DNA from: Bacillota bacterium | GTDB lineage: Bacteria; Bacillota; Sulfobacillia; Sulfobacillales; JAIMBI01 | Length of the DNA: 37,487 nt | Direction of reading: 5' to 3' | Assembly (NCBI GenBank): GCA_021818685.1 | Contig: JAKATP010000016.1 | Coordinates: 1 to 37,487, forward strand | Shown: positions 26,159-33,193 of the stretch, one piece after another | Layout: every line of letters starts with the position of its first letter | How positions within the stretch are numbered: the first letter of the stretch is position 1 | Program-made: the position numbers and the translations under genes | The notes under the pieces: generated by a model | The model's input: the letters and a program-made list of their open reading frames with translations, nothing else | Databases searched by the model: none | Told to the model about the DNA's origin: nothing

Positions 26159-26670
26159 CTCCGGCCGATCTGCGGCTCCCGGGAGCCCTCTTTCTCACCG
26201 TTCTCGGTCTGCAGGCGGGCGGATTCGCGGAAACCCCCTATCGGCGGCGGCTTCAGGCTCTTCGCGGCTGGGTTCTGGCCCTCGAACGAGTGGAATCCGA
26301 GATCCGGCACGGACGGCGCGACTTGGAGCAGGCGCTTCGGCTGGCAGCGCAGGATGCACCGGAGACGGTCGCGGCGGCTCTCGGTCAATTCGCGGAGGGG
26401 ACCGGGGAGCTTTTGTCGACAGCGGCGCTGTGGGAACGGGCGCTCGCGTGCGATGAAGACTTGCGAGCGGAAGACCGTGCGGTGCTGGCCGTACTGGGAC
26501 CCGTGCTGGGACGCTATGCGCCCGAGGAGCAGGGGCGGCATCTGGCGGCCGTCCGCCAGACCCTCGGGAGACTGGAACGCGACGCCGACAGCGCCTTAAA
26601 ATCCCGGGGCCGCGCGGTCCGCGTTCTTTTGGGCTTGTGCGGTGCGGCGCTTGCGATCCTGGTGGTTTAG
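26155..26670 (+). CDS. spoIIIAB: stage III sporulation protein SpoIIIAB
   Basis: The protein has 171 residues, with a hydrophobic start, a long helical middle (LQALRGWVLALERVESEIRH is characteristic) and a C-terminal membrane segment (GLCGAALAILVV). It resembles the GspF-type platform proteins of type II secretion and should sit in the mother-cell membrane next to the SpoIIIAA ATPase. Its start overlaps the spoIIIAA stop (ATGA). The size is normal for the family. Confidence 0.93.
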   Translation: MTPADLRLPGALFLTVLGLQAGGFAETPYRRRLQALRGWVLALERVESEIRHGRRDLEQALRLAAQDAPETVAAALGQFAEGTGELLSTAALWERALACDEDLRAEDRAVLAVLGPVLGRYAPEEQGRHLAAVRQTLGRLERDADSALKSRGRAVRVLLGLCGAALAILVV

Positions 26671-26686
26671 GGGCGGGAGGAAGAGC

Positions 26687-26884
26687 ATGCCACAGATCGA
26701 CCTCATCCTGCGCCTGGCCGGCATTGGTTTCTTGGTGGCCATTGCCTACGAGATCTTGGACCGGATTAACCGCAAGGATCTGGGGAATCTGGTCGCGGTG
26801 GGTGGGGCGGCGGTCATGCTGCTGATGGTGGTGCAGGTCCTGGGGGAGCTCTTCAAGAGCGTCCTCACCCTCTTTCACCTGTAG
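26687..26884 (+). CDS. spoIIIAC: stage III sporulation protein SpoIIIAC
   Basis: The tiny membrane protein has 65 residues and two hydrophobic segments (about 8-22 and 35-62) separated by the polar RINRKDLGN loop, as in other SpoIIIAC proteins. It is a paralogue of SpoIIIAD. GGGAGG lies 6 bases before the ATG at 26687, which decides the start over an upstream in-frame ATG within spoIIIAB. Confidence 0.94.
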   Translation: MPQIDLILRLAGIGFLVAIAYEILDRINRKDLGNLVAVGGAAVMLLMVVQVLGELFKSVLTLFHL

Positions 26885-26890
26885 ACGACG

Positions 26891-27286
26891 ATGGCGCTTG
26901 CGATGCGAGTCGCCGGCATTGGACTCGTGACGGCCGTTTTGCTGAGCGCGCTTGGCCAGTTCCAGCAGAGGGGTTTGCAGACGGCGGTTCGGCTGGGCGC
27001 GGTGGCCGTGGTCCTGGCAGTGATCCTGGCCCCCCTGGCGGAGGTGCTGGCGGCCTTAGATCGGCTGACGGCAATCGCGCACGTCCGGGGGCTCTACCTG
27101 GGAGTGCTGTTGAAGGTTCTCGGAATCGCGTACCTCACCACCATCGGCGCATCCCTTACGGCAGATCTGGGCGAGTCGGCGCTGGCGGCCAAGATCGAAC
27201 TCGCGGGCAAGATCCTGATCCTGGTCCTGGCCGTTCCGGTGTTAGGTGGGATCATGGCGCTCCTGTTGAACATCCTGCCTCGGTGA
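26891..27286 (+). CDS. spoIIIAD: stage III sporulation protein SpoIIIAD
   Basis: The 131-residue protein has about four hydrophobic segments. It resembles a duplicated SpoIIIAC with an extra pair of helices and contains the family's ALAAKIELAGKI stretch. It is expected in the mother-cell membrane as part of the channel complex. It starts 6 bases after spoIIIAC. Confidence 0.93.
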   Translation: MALAMRVAGIGLVTAVLLSALGQFQQRGLQTAVRLGAVAVVLAVILAPLAEVLAALDRLTAIAHVRGLYLGVLLKVLGIAYLTTIGASLTADLGESALAAKIELAGKILILVLAVPVLGGIMALLLNILPR

Positions 27287-27310
27287 GGGTGAGAAAGGAG
27301 AGAAGCGGAC

Positions 27311-28468
27311 ATGATCCGGTGGGCTGCCGTGCTGCTGCTCTTGATGACGGTTCTGACCGTTTCCCGGCCTGCCCGCGCCGCCGGACTGGGAAACGTCACC
27401 AGCCGTCAGTTGACGGCGTTGAATCCGACCAGCCTCGAGCACTATCTGTCGAATCTGGGGCGGCAATATCCGAGCGCACCGGCCCTGTCTCTGCGCCGCA
27501 TTGCGACCGACCTCGCTCACCGTCGGAACCCCCTCTCACTCACGGGCCTCGGCCGTGCCCTCGGGGAAGCGCTGGGCGGCGACCTCCTTCGGGAGGGCCG
27601 CATCCTGGGTCTTCTGCTGGTGCTTACGGTGGCGGGCGCGGTGCTCTCGCGACTCAGTGACGCCTTCGCGGGCCGCGAGGTGGCGGAGGTGGCCAATCTG
27701 GTCGTGCTGGCCGCACTGGTGGGGGTGGCGGTCTCATCGTTTCGGGTGGCCGTGGGGGCGGTGTCCGGCATGATTGACGCGGTCGTGCATTTGATGGAGG
27801 CCACCATTCCGGCCGTCTTGGTATTGATGGCGGGCAGTGGCGCGATCGCATCGGCCGGGATGATGCGGCCGCTCTTGATCATGACGGTGAACATGGTGGC
27901 CCTGGCGGCCAAGGGGTTTGTACTGCCGCTCGTCCTTCTGGCGGTGGTGGTCGAAGTGCTGGCCGCGTGGCTCCCGCGCTATCGTCTCGCACAACTGGCG
28001 AACCTCTTAAAACAGATGGCCATCTTCAGCCTTGGAGGACTCCTGTCGCTCTTTTTGGCGGTTTGTGCGATGGAGAACATCGCAGGCCGCATGGCCGATG
28101 GACTCGCTCTGCGGACCAGCAAGTTTCTGGCCAACGCCTTTTTGCCCGTGGTTGGCAAGATGTTTTCCGACGCCATGGATGTCGTACTGCGCTCGTCCGG
28201 GCTCCTCCTGGGCGCTGTCGGCATGACCGTCGGGCTCGCCCTCATCGTCATCGTGCTATTTCCCGTACTGAAGGTCCTAGCGATGCTTCTCATGTTTCGT
28301 CTGGGGGCGGCGGGCGCGGAACCCCTGGGCGTGGAGGGTGTGACCCGGACTCTGACTGTGATGGCAAACGGTCTCGGGCTCTTGGTGAGCGTGGCCGCTG
28401 CGGTCGGACTCATGTTCTTCTTGGTGGTGACGGTCGTGGTGGCGTCGGCTAGTGGCGTGGCGCCATGA
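27311..28468 (+). CDS. spoIIIAE: stage III sporulation protein SpoIIIAE
   Basis: The protein has 385 residues, with a signal peptide (hydrophobic 5-18, likely cleavage after PARA), a soluble region of about 80 residues, then six to eight membrane segments. Typical stretches are LVVLAALVGVAVSSF and a C-terminal half with GLLLGAVGMTVGLALIV. It is the largest membrane component of the spoIIIA complex. GAAAGGAG lies before the ATG. It overlaps spoIIIAF by 4 bases (ATGA). Confidence 0.95.
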   Translation: MIRWAAVLLLLMTVLTVSRPARAAGLGNVTSRQLTALNPTSLEHYLSNLGRQYPSAPALSLRRIATDLAHRRNPLSLTGLGRALGEALGGDLLREGRILGLLLVLTVAGAVLSRLSDAFAGREVAEVANLVVLAALVGVAVSSFRVAVGAVSGMIDAVVHLMEATIPAVLVLMAGSGAIASAGMMRPLLIMTVNMVALAAKGFVLPLVLLAVVVEVLAAWLPRYRLAQLANLLKQMAIFSLGGLLSLFLAVCAMENIAGRMADGLALRTSKFLANAFLPVVGKMFSDAMDVVLRSSGLLLGAVGMTVGLALIVIVLFPVLKVLAMLLMFRLGAAGAEPLGVEGVTRTLTVMANGLGLLVSVAAAVGLMFFLVVTVVVASASGVAP

Positions 28469-28974
28469 CCGCAGCCATTGCCGGTTGGGTACGGACACTG
28501 CTTGCCCTGGCCGTGGTCGGAAACGTGGTGGACTGGGTCCTCCCGCAGGGCGGTCTGCGGCGTTACGCCGGCCTGGTGGTGGGGCTCATCCTACTCGGAG
28601 CCATGGTGGGACCCGTGTGGAGCCTGTTTACGGGCATTCGCCGGACAGCCTTCGTGTACCCCGGAACGCGGGGCGGCTCCCGCATGATCGCGAGTCTCAC
28701 GCGGGAGCAGGATGCCGACGTCGCCATGGTGCTGCAAAGCCTGCCCGGGGTGCAACACGCGCAGGTGAACCGGAGTGGGTCCGTGGTCACCGTGACACTA
28801 TCGGTCGGGACGCGCCCGGCCCCGAGTCTTCGTCAGGCCGCGGTGGATACGGTCGAGGAGCTCACGGGCACAGCGGCGACCGGAATCCAGGTCGTGGAGC
28901 TTAATACGCGCTCGCGGCCGCCGTCCGTGCGGGGCGGTGTGGGGCCCGATGGCTCTAGGGGAGGAGGGGGGTGA
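28465..28974 (+). CDS. spoIIIAF: stage III sporulation protein SpoIIIAF
   Basis: The 169-residue protein has two N-terminal membrane segments (about 8-24 and 34-52) followed by a soluble ring-building-motif-like domain that includes LQSLPGVQHAQVN. SpoIIIAF, AG and AH share this type of fold and form stacked rings in the intermembrane space. The C-terminal tail is Arg- and Gly-rich. The start overlaps the spoIIIAE stop (ATGA) and its own stop overlaps spoIIIAG. Confidence 0.92.
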   Translation: MTAAIAGWVRTLLALAVVGNVVDWVLPQGGLRRYAGLVVGLILLGAMVGPVWSLFTGIRRTAFVYPGTRGGSRMIASLTREQDADVAMVLQSLPGVQHAQVNRSGSVVTVTLSVGTRPAPSLRQAAVDTVEELTGTAATGIQVVELNTRSRPPSVRGGVGPDGSRGGGG

Positions 28975-29462
28975 TGGCCGCGTGGCAGGAAGCACTCGGC
29001 CGGCTGTGGCATCGCGACCGGTCGATGATGGTGCGGCTCAGTGTACTGGGAGCCCTGGGACTGGCTCTGGTCGTAGCCGGCAGCTGGCCCCGGGGGCCGA
29101 CACCCGTTCAAGGCCGAGTGGTAGCGGGCGACGCGCCGGCCGGCAGCGGGCAAAAGATCCTGGCCGAAGAACGGGCGCTGGACGAGGAGGTGGCCGCGGT
29201 GGTGCAGGCAATTCCGGGATCTGGCCGGGTATCGGTGGGCGTGAGTCTTACGCGCACCGCCATGACCCAGTATGCGGGGCATCCCGCCCAGGCGGTGGCG
29301 GAGACGGAGCCGGCCGTCTCCGGTGTGGTGGTGGTGGCCACCGGAGCTCAGAATCCGGTGGTCAGGACGGAAATCACCGCCGCCGTGGAGACGCTCTTGC
29401 AGCTGCAGTCCTACCAGGTGCTGGTGCTGCCGGATGAGACCATCCCGGTGGGCGGTCCGTGA
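28974..29462 (+). CDS. spoIIIAG: stage III sporulation protein SpoIIIAG
   Basis: This single-pass protein of 162 residues has a membrane segment at about 19-36 and a ring-building-motif domain with SGRVSVGVSLTR and VSGVVVVATGAQNPVVRTEI, the strongest family signature. SpoIIIAG forms large rings between the two membranes. ATG 28974 is preferred over the adjacent GTG 28971 because it lies 6 bases from GGAGG. The C-terminus (LVLPDETIPVGGP) is short compared with Bacillus. Confidence 0.93.
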   Translation: MAAWQEALGRLWHRDRSMMVRLSVLGALGLALVVAGSWPRGPTPVQGRVVAGDAPAGSGQKILAEERALDEEVAAVVQAIPGSGRVSVGVSLTRTAMTQYAGHPAQAVAETEPAVSGVVVVATGAQNPVVRTEITAAVETLLQLQSYQVLVLPDETIPVGGP

Positions 29463-29486
29463 CGCCGGAGAGATATAGGCGGACAG

Positions 29487-29588
29487 GTGGTGCATAAGGT
29501 GGAGAAGGTCGTCTTCGTGAACAAGCTCGGGCTCGGTCGCGGCGATGGACAGGACCAGGATCCTGCAGAGGGAGGGAAGAGTCAGTGA
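29487..29588 (+). CDS. possible 33-residue peptide between spoIIIAG and spoIIIAH
   Basis: GTG 29487 opens a 33-codon frame (MVHKVEKVVFVNKLGLGRG and a polar tail) whose stop overlaps the GTG start of spoIIIAH as GTGA, the same coupling used through this operon. The ribosome binding site is weak (GGCGGA). It fills a 122-base gap that is unusual here, where neighbouring genes overlap. I recognise no family and cannot exclude chance. Confidence 0.25.
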   Translation: MVHKVEKVVFVNKLGLGRGDGQDQDPAEGGKSQ

Positions 29589-30100
29589 AGCGATCCGCCT
29601 TGGTTCGATTCGTGGCATTTCTGGGCGTGCTGGCGGTTCTGGTCGGATACGTCGCCTATCATAAGGCGCCGTCCCCGGTGCAGGGAGGTGGGCAGCCGGC
29701 CGCCTCCAGCCATGCGTCGATGCACGCCACGCAGTCAACGGCCAACTATATCGCCAACCTAAAACAGCAGCGCGACCAGCTGATGACCAAGGAGATGATG
29801 ACCCTAAAGCAGTTGGCCTCGTCGCCCCAGGTGAGTCAGGCAGCGAGGAGTCAGGCCCAGGCTACGCTGGTCCAGGATACCAATGAGCTCCGGCAGGCCA
29901 TGCAGGTGGAAGGGGTTCTCGCCGCCCATGGGTTCCCGCTGGCGGTAGCCATGCTGAACCCCAACGAAGCCGAAATCGTGATCGGCGCCGCGCGTCTCAC
30001 CCAGAATCAGGTGGCCGTCATCGCAGATACGGTGACCCAGGTGACCGGCCTCGCTCCCGAAAACATCGTGATTGTCCCGAAGACCGGCTCAGCGTCCTGA
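29585..30100 (+). CDS. spoIIIAH: stage III sporulation protein SpoIIIAH
   Basis: The protein has 171 residues, with an N-terminal membrane anchor (about 8-24), a Ser/His/Thr-rich linker, a helical region (NLKQQRDQLMTKEMMTLKQL) and a YscJ/FliF-like ring-building domain with EAEIVIGAARLTQNQVAVI. SpoIIIAH binds forespore SpoIIQ across the intermembrane space. The start is GTG 29585 with GGAGGGA upstream. It closes the spoIIIA operon. Confidence 0.95.
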   Translation: MKRSALVRFVAFLGVLAVLVGYVAYHKAPSPVQGGGQPAASSHASMHATQSTANYIANLKQQRDQLMTKEMMTLKQLASSPQVSQAARSQAQATLVQDTNELRQAMQVEGVLAAHGFPLAVAMLNPNEAEIVIGAARLTQNQVAVIADTVTQVTGLAPENIVIVPKTGSAS

Positions 30101-30178
30101 CCGTGGACGCTGCCTCCGCCCTGGACACCTTTCGTACGCTTGTGGTGTCATAGGGTTGGCAATAGTGGAGGTGGCAGT

Positions 30179-31525
30179 CTGTTCAGCAAGATCCTGGTCG
30201 CCAATCGGGGTGAGATCGCCGTTCGGGTCATGCGGGCGGCGCGTGAACTGGGTGTAAAGACGGTCGCGGTGTATTCGGAGGCCGATCGGGACGCCGTGCA
30301 CGTCCGTTATGCGGACGAGGCGTTTCCGATCGGCCCCGCGCCATCGGTGCACAGTTACCTGCATATTCCCAATATCATTAACGCCGCCGTTCAGACGGGG
30401 GCAGAAGCTATCCATCCGGGATACGGGTTTTTGTCCGAGAACCATCGATTCGCTGAAGTGTGCAGCATCTGGAACCTCACTTTTATCGGGCCGCCGGCCG
30501 AAGCTATTCGACTGATGGGCATCAAGGACCAGGCGCGGGCCACGATGGCCGCGGCGGGACTTCCCGTCGTACCGGGATCCGAGGGAGCTGTCGGCTCCTT
30601 GGAGGAGGCGCGGGTGGTAGCGGAAGCCGTGGGTCTGCCCCTGCTCGTCAAGGCGAGCGGAGGCGGTGGAGGACGCGGTATCCGCATCGTAGAGACCATG
30701 GACCAGCTGGAGGAGGCTTGGGAGCGGGCCGGGCGCGAGGCCACTTCTGCCTTTGGTAACGGTGACCTTTACTTGGAACGCTACCTGAAGAATCCACGCC
30801 ACATCGAAATTCAAGTCATCGCCGATACACTGGGGCATGTGGCCACGCTCGGCGAACGCGAGTCCAGTATTCAGCGCCGGCGCCAGAAGATCCTTGAAGA
30901 GGCGCCCTCCCCGGCCGTGAGTGCGGAGTTGCGGGCCCGTATGTCGAAGGCCGCCCGCGAGGCGGTGAGAGCGGTCGGCTATCATTCGGCCGGAACCATG
31001 GAATTCCTGCTGGACGCTGAAGGGCAGTTCTACTTCATGGAAATGAACACGCGCGTGCAGGTCGAGCACGCGGTGACCGAAATGGTCACCGGCTTTGACA
31101 TCGTCAAGGAACAGATCCGAATCGCGGCCGGAGAGCCTCTCTCCATCGTGGGCGACCACCTGGATCTGGAGGGGTGGTCGCTGGAGTGCCGCATCAACGC
31201 GGAGGATCCCGAACAACAGTTCCGGCCCTCCCCGGGTCTTATCACCCGTTATGAAGTGCCGCAGGGCCCGTGGGTGCGCGTCGACAGCGGAGCTGACGCC
31301 GGCACAGAGGTTAAGCCGTTTTACGACTCGCTCCTGGCCAAAGTCGTCACCTGGGGACGGGACCGGGAGGAGGCCGCGGCCCGGATGGTACGGGCCCTGT
31401 CCGAGTTCCAGATTGAGGGAGTGAAGACGACGCTGGAGCTTCACCGACAACTCCTCCAGGATCCCGAGTTTCGAGCGGGACACATCCACACGAACTTCCT
31501 CGGGGAGCGTATTCCGGGGGCCTGA
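30179..31525 (+). CDS. accC: acetyl-CoA carboxylase biotin carboxylase subunit, CTG start
   Basis: This ATP-grasp enzyme carboxylates biotin on BCCP, the first step of fatty-acid synthesis. It has 448 residues if started at CTG 30179. Motifs are ILVANRGEIAVRV at the start, GYGFLSEN, ASGGGGGRGIR (ATP loop), HIEIQVIAD, the ERESSIQRRRQKILEEAPSP signature and FMEMNTRVQVEHAVTE with catalytic Glu, Asn and Arg. CTG 30179 lies 7 bases after GGAGG and gives MFSKILVANRG, the canonical N-terminus. The only other in-frame start, TTG 30140, would put that site inside the gene. The usual accB is absent between spoIIIAH and accC. A carboxylase for another acyl-CoA is possible but less likely in this setting. 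Confidence 0.93.
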   Translation: MFSKILVANRGEIAVRVMRAARELGVKTVAVYSEADRDAVHVRYADEAFPIGPAPSVHSYLHIPNIINAAVQTGAEAIHPGYGFLSENHRFAEVCSIWNLTFIGPPAEAIRLMGIKDQARATMAAAGLPVVPGSEGAVGSLEEARVVAEAVGLPLLVKASGGGGGRGIRIVETMDQLEEAWERAGREATSAFGNGDLYLERYLKNPRHIEIQVIADTLGHVATLGERESSIQRRRQKILEEAPSPAVSAELRARMSKAAREAVRAVGYHSAGTMEFLLDAEGQFYFMEMNTRVQVEHAVTEMVTGFDIVKEQIRIAAGEPLSIVGDHLDLEGWSLECRINAEDPEQQFRPSPGLITRYEVPQGPWVRVDSGADAGTEVKPFYDSLLAKVVTWGRDREEAAARMVRALSEFQIEGVKTTLELHRQLLQDPEFRAGHIHTNFLGERIPGA

Positions 31526-31551
31526 CCCATACACGAGGAGGTGCGGCCATC

Positions 31552-31935
31552 ATGGAAGGGCAGCCGGGCGGGGGCGGGATTCACATCGCCACCGATGTGG
31601 TGCAGACCATCGCGGGCCTGGCGGCCACCGAGGTGCCGGGGGTGGCCGGCATGGCCGGCGGCATTGTCGGCGGCATCTCCGAAATGTTGGGACGCAAGAA
31701 TCTGGCCAAGGGCGTCAAGGTGGATATCGAAGACGGCGTGGCCGTCATCGACCTGTTCGTGGCGGTCGAGTTCGGATCGAGAATCCCGGATGTGGCCTAC
31801 AGCGTGCAGCAGCGGGTGCGGCAGACGGTGGAAAGCATGACGGGGCTCAGTGTGCGCGAGGTCAACATTCATGTACAGGGGGTGGCGTTCCCGGCCGAGC
31901 GGGACGTCGATCCGGGTCACGCGCCTAAACTGTAG
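31552..31935 (+). CDS. Asp23/Gls24 family protein (YqhY-like)
   Basis: The product is a small Asp23-domain protein of 127 residues. A Gly-rich middle (EVPGVAGMAGGIVGGIS) is followed by GVKVDIEDGVAVIDLFVAVEFG and VREVNIHVQGVAF, the family core. In Bacillus yqhY stands in the same place between accC and nusB, and its loss disturbs acetyl-CoA carboxylase control. That link makes a role in fatty-acid regulation likely here too, though it is inference. AGGAGG precedes the ATG by about 10 bases. Confidence 0.93.
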   Translation: MEGQPGGGGIHIATDVVQTIAGLAATEVPGVAGMAGGIVGGISEMLGRKNLAKGVKVDIEDGVAVIDLFVAVEFGSRIPDVAYSVQQRVRQTVESMTGLSVREVNIHVQGVAFPAERDVDPGHAPKL

Positions 31936-31961
31936 GCGGGCACCCCCGGTCGGGAGGCGAG

Positions 31962-32378
31962 ATGGCGCGGAGGCAGGCACGGCAGCAGGCCGTCAGGTGG
32001 CTTTATGAACAAGACGTAGGTGGCACGGAGCTCGATGCGTTGGTGGCGCGTGCGGTGCAGGGTCTCCGCCCCGAGGACGTCCGCTTCGCGGAAGAACTGA
32101 TTCGGGGCGTGGACGCCCACCGTGAGGAGCTCGACGCGTGGCTCGGGCATCTGTCCCATGACTGGCGCGTCGAGCGCATGGCGGCCGTTGACCGGGCGGT
32201 CTTGCGGCTTGGTCTTTACGAGCTCCGTTACGCGCGGGAGGTACCGGCGCCGGTGGTCCTCAGCGAGGCCGTCGAATTGGCGGGCATATTTAGCACGCCT
32301 GAGGCCAAGCGATTCGTGAATGGCGTATTGAGTCAGGCCAGTCGAGACGTGCAGGACGTGGTGGCCGATCCCCCGTGA
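31962..32378 (+). CDS. nusB: transcription antitermination factor NusB
   Basis: The all-helical RNA-binding protein has 138 residues and acts with NusE and NusA on rRNA transcripts. ARRQARQQAVRWLYEQD at the start is the arginine-rich RNA-binding helix. The C-terminal MAAVDRAVLRLGLYELRY and AVELAGIFSTPEAKRFVNGVL are the family's strongest stretches. GGGAGG lies 4 bases before the ATG. The next gene, folD, comes only after a gene-free stretch of about 815 bases. Confidence 0.95.
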   Translation: MARRQARQQAVRWLYEQDVGGTELDALVARAVQGLRPEDVRFAEELIRGVDAHREELDAWLGHLSHDWRVERMAAVDRAVLRLGLYELRYAREVPAPVVLSEAVELAGIFSTPEAKRFVNGVLSQASRDVQDVVADPP

Positions 32379-33193
32379 TAAGAGTTTGGGTCTCGGTGCG
32401 GGAGCATCCGGGAGGGATCGCTCCTGACGAGGGAGCAAGTGCCCCTGCGACGAAGTACCCTACGAGAGCGCATCGGCGGAGGTGGCGCCGCATTTTCGGG
32501 ACTCGTGCGCCGTAGGGCGGCGGGTCGCACGAGGGTGCGGAAGGTCCCTTCTTCGGGCGGCCTCCTGAGGGCGCCGGGGGGGTTCGTTCGCGTTCGCGAT
32601 GCCGCCGGGTCAGCGTCGTGCCCAGGAGTGTGGCCACGCAGGGGCGTGTGGAACGCCGCGGGGCCGCAGGCGGACTCCAGGCCAGAGGTATGCCGAGCGA
32701 TCCGCCGTGCGGCATGGGCCGGGACGAGACGGACGTACGGCTCTCGCGTGGGCTGCGCCGAGCCCGCCGCTCCCAGGCGTGGGGGCGGGTGACGAGGCTC
32801 GGCTGCGTGCGACCCGGCCGGTTTCGTGGGGCGGAGGGAGAGCCTGCGGGACCGTCTCGTCTTATCGGCCAGCGGTCCCCGAGCCGGTCACGCGGCCAGC
32901 GGCGCTTGGAGCCGTTTTCCTTCGGAGCCTGGCGATGCGGGCCATGGATGTCGGCCAAGAGGTCGTCGCGCGCCTAGGAAAGAGGGATGACGGGTGTGCT
33001 CGCTCGAATCCGGCTGGCGGATGGCGGCCCCATACTCGTAACGAAAGCCGTGCCTGACGGGGGATGCGGCGGGAGATGGCCCGCAGGATAGTCTTGCAAC
33101 CGGATGGGCCGAGACGACAAGGGGCCCGTACCGGACGTCGCTGATGCGTACCTGATCTTGGGTCAGGTGCCGGGGAGTTAGGGAGGGTTCTCT
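32379..33193 (+). ncRNA. candidate large structured RNA between nusB and folD (OLE-like or novel)
   Basis: No frame here looks like a protein, yet perfect complementary segments nest in order. CCCTACG (32458-32464) pairs with CGTAGGG (32511-32517), extended by GCGCA/TGCGC (32468-32472/32506-32510). GGCCG plus GACGAGACGG (32717-32732) pairs with CCGTCTCGTC plus CGGCC (32852-32870), 15 bp with a small internal loop. Inside it GGCTCTC (32739-32745) pairs with GAGAGCC (32838-32844), and inside that GCCGAGC (32757-32763) pairs with GCTCGGC (32797-32803) around a CCGCC/GGCGG stem. Local hairpins include 32420-32436, 32526-32539, 32643-32657, 32690-32715, 33008-33022 and ACCTGA/TCAGGT (33150-33168). 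OLE RNA, about 600 bases and membrane-associated through OapA, is known in such gene clusters of anaerobic and extremophilic Firmicutes. No oapA is visible, so the class is inferred. Ends are not mapped. Confidence 0.6.

Noticed and set aside
30140-30178. TTG 30140 as the accC start
   Set aside because: It would add 13 residues not seen in AccC proteins and would bury the ribosome binding site that points to CTG 30179.
30089-31534. A 481-codon minus-strand frame
   Set aside because: It is the mirror of accC, whose motifs are unmistakable on the plus strand.
32439-32977. Plus-strand frames of 117-152 codons inside the nusB-folD gap
   Set aside because: They are Arg/Gly/Pro-rich, overlap each other in different frames and have no convincing ribosome binding site, so they look like chance openings over a structured RNA.
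33150-33168. Intrinsic terminator before folD
   Set aside because: The ACCTGA/TCAGGT hairpin is good, but no T-run follows, and folD shows no promoter of its own. It is more likely part of the RNA structure.
32379-33193. RNase P RNA, tmRNA or a group II intron as explanation for the structured region
   Set aside because: I looked for the conserved RNase P and tmRNA sequence blocks, and for a group II domain V (a GAGCCG to GTACGGTTC hairpin with a GAAA loop), and did not find them.
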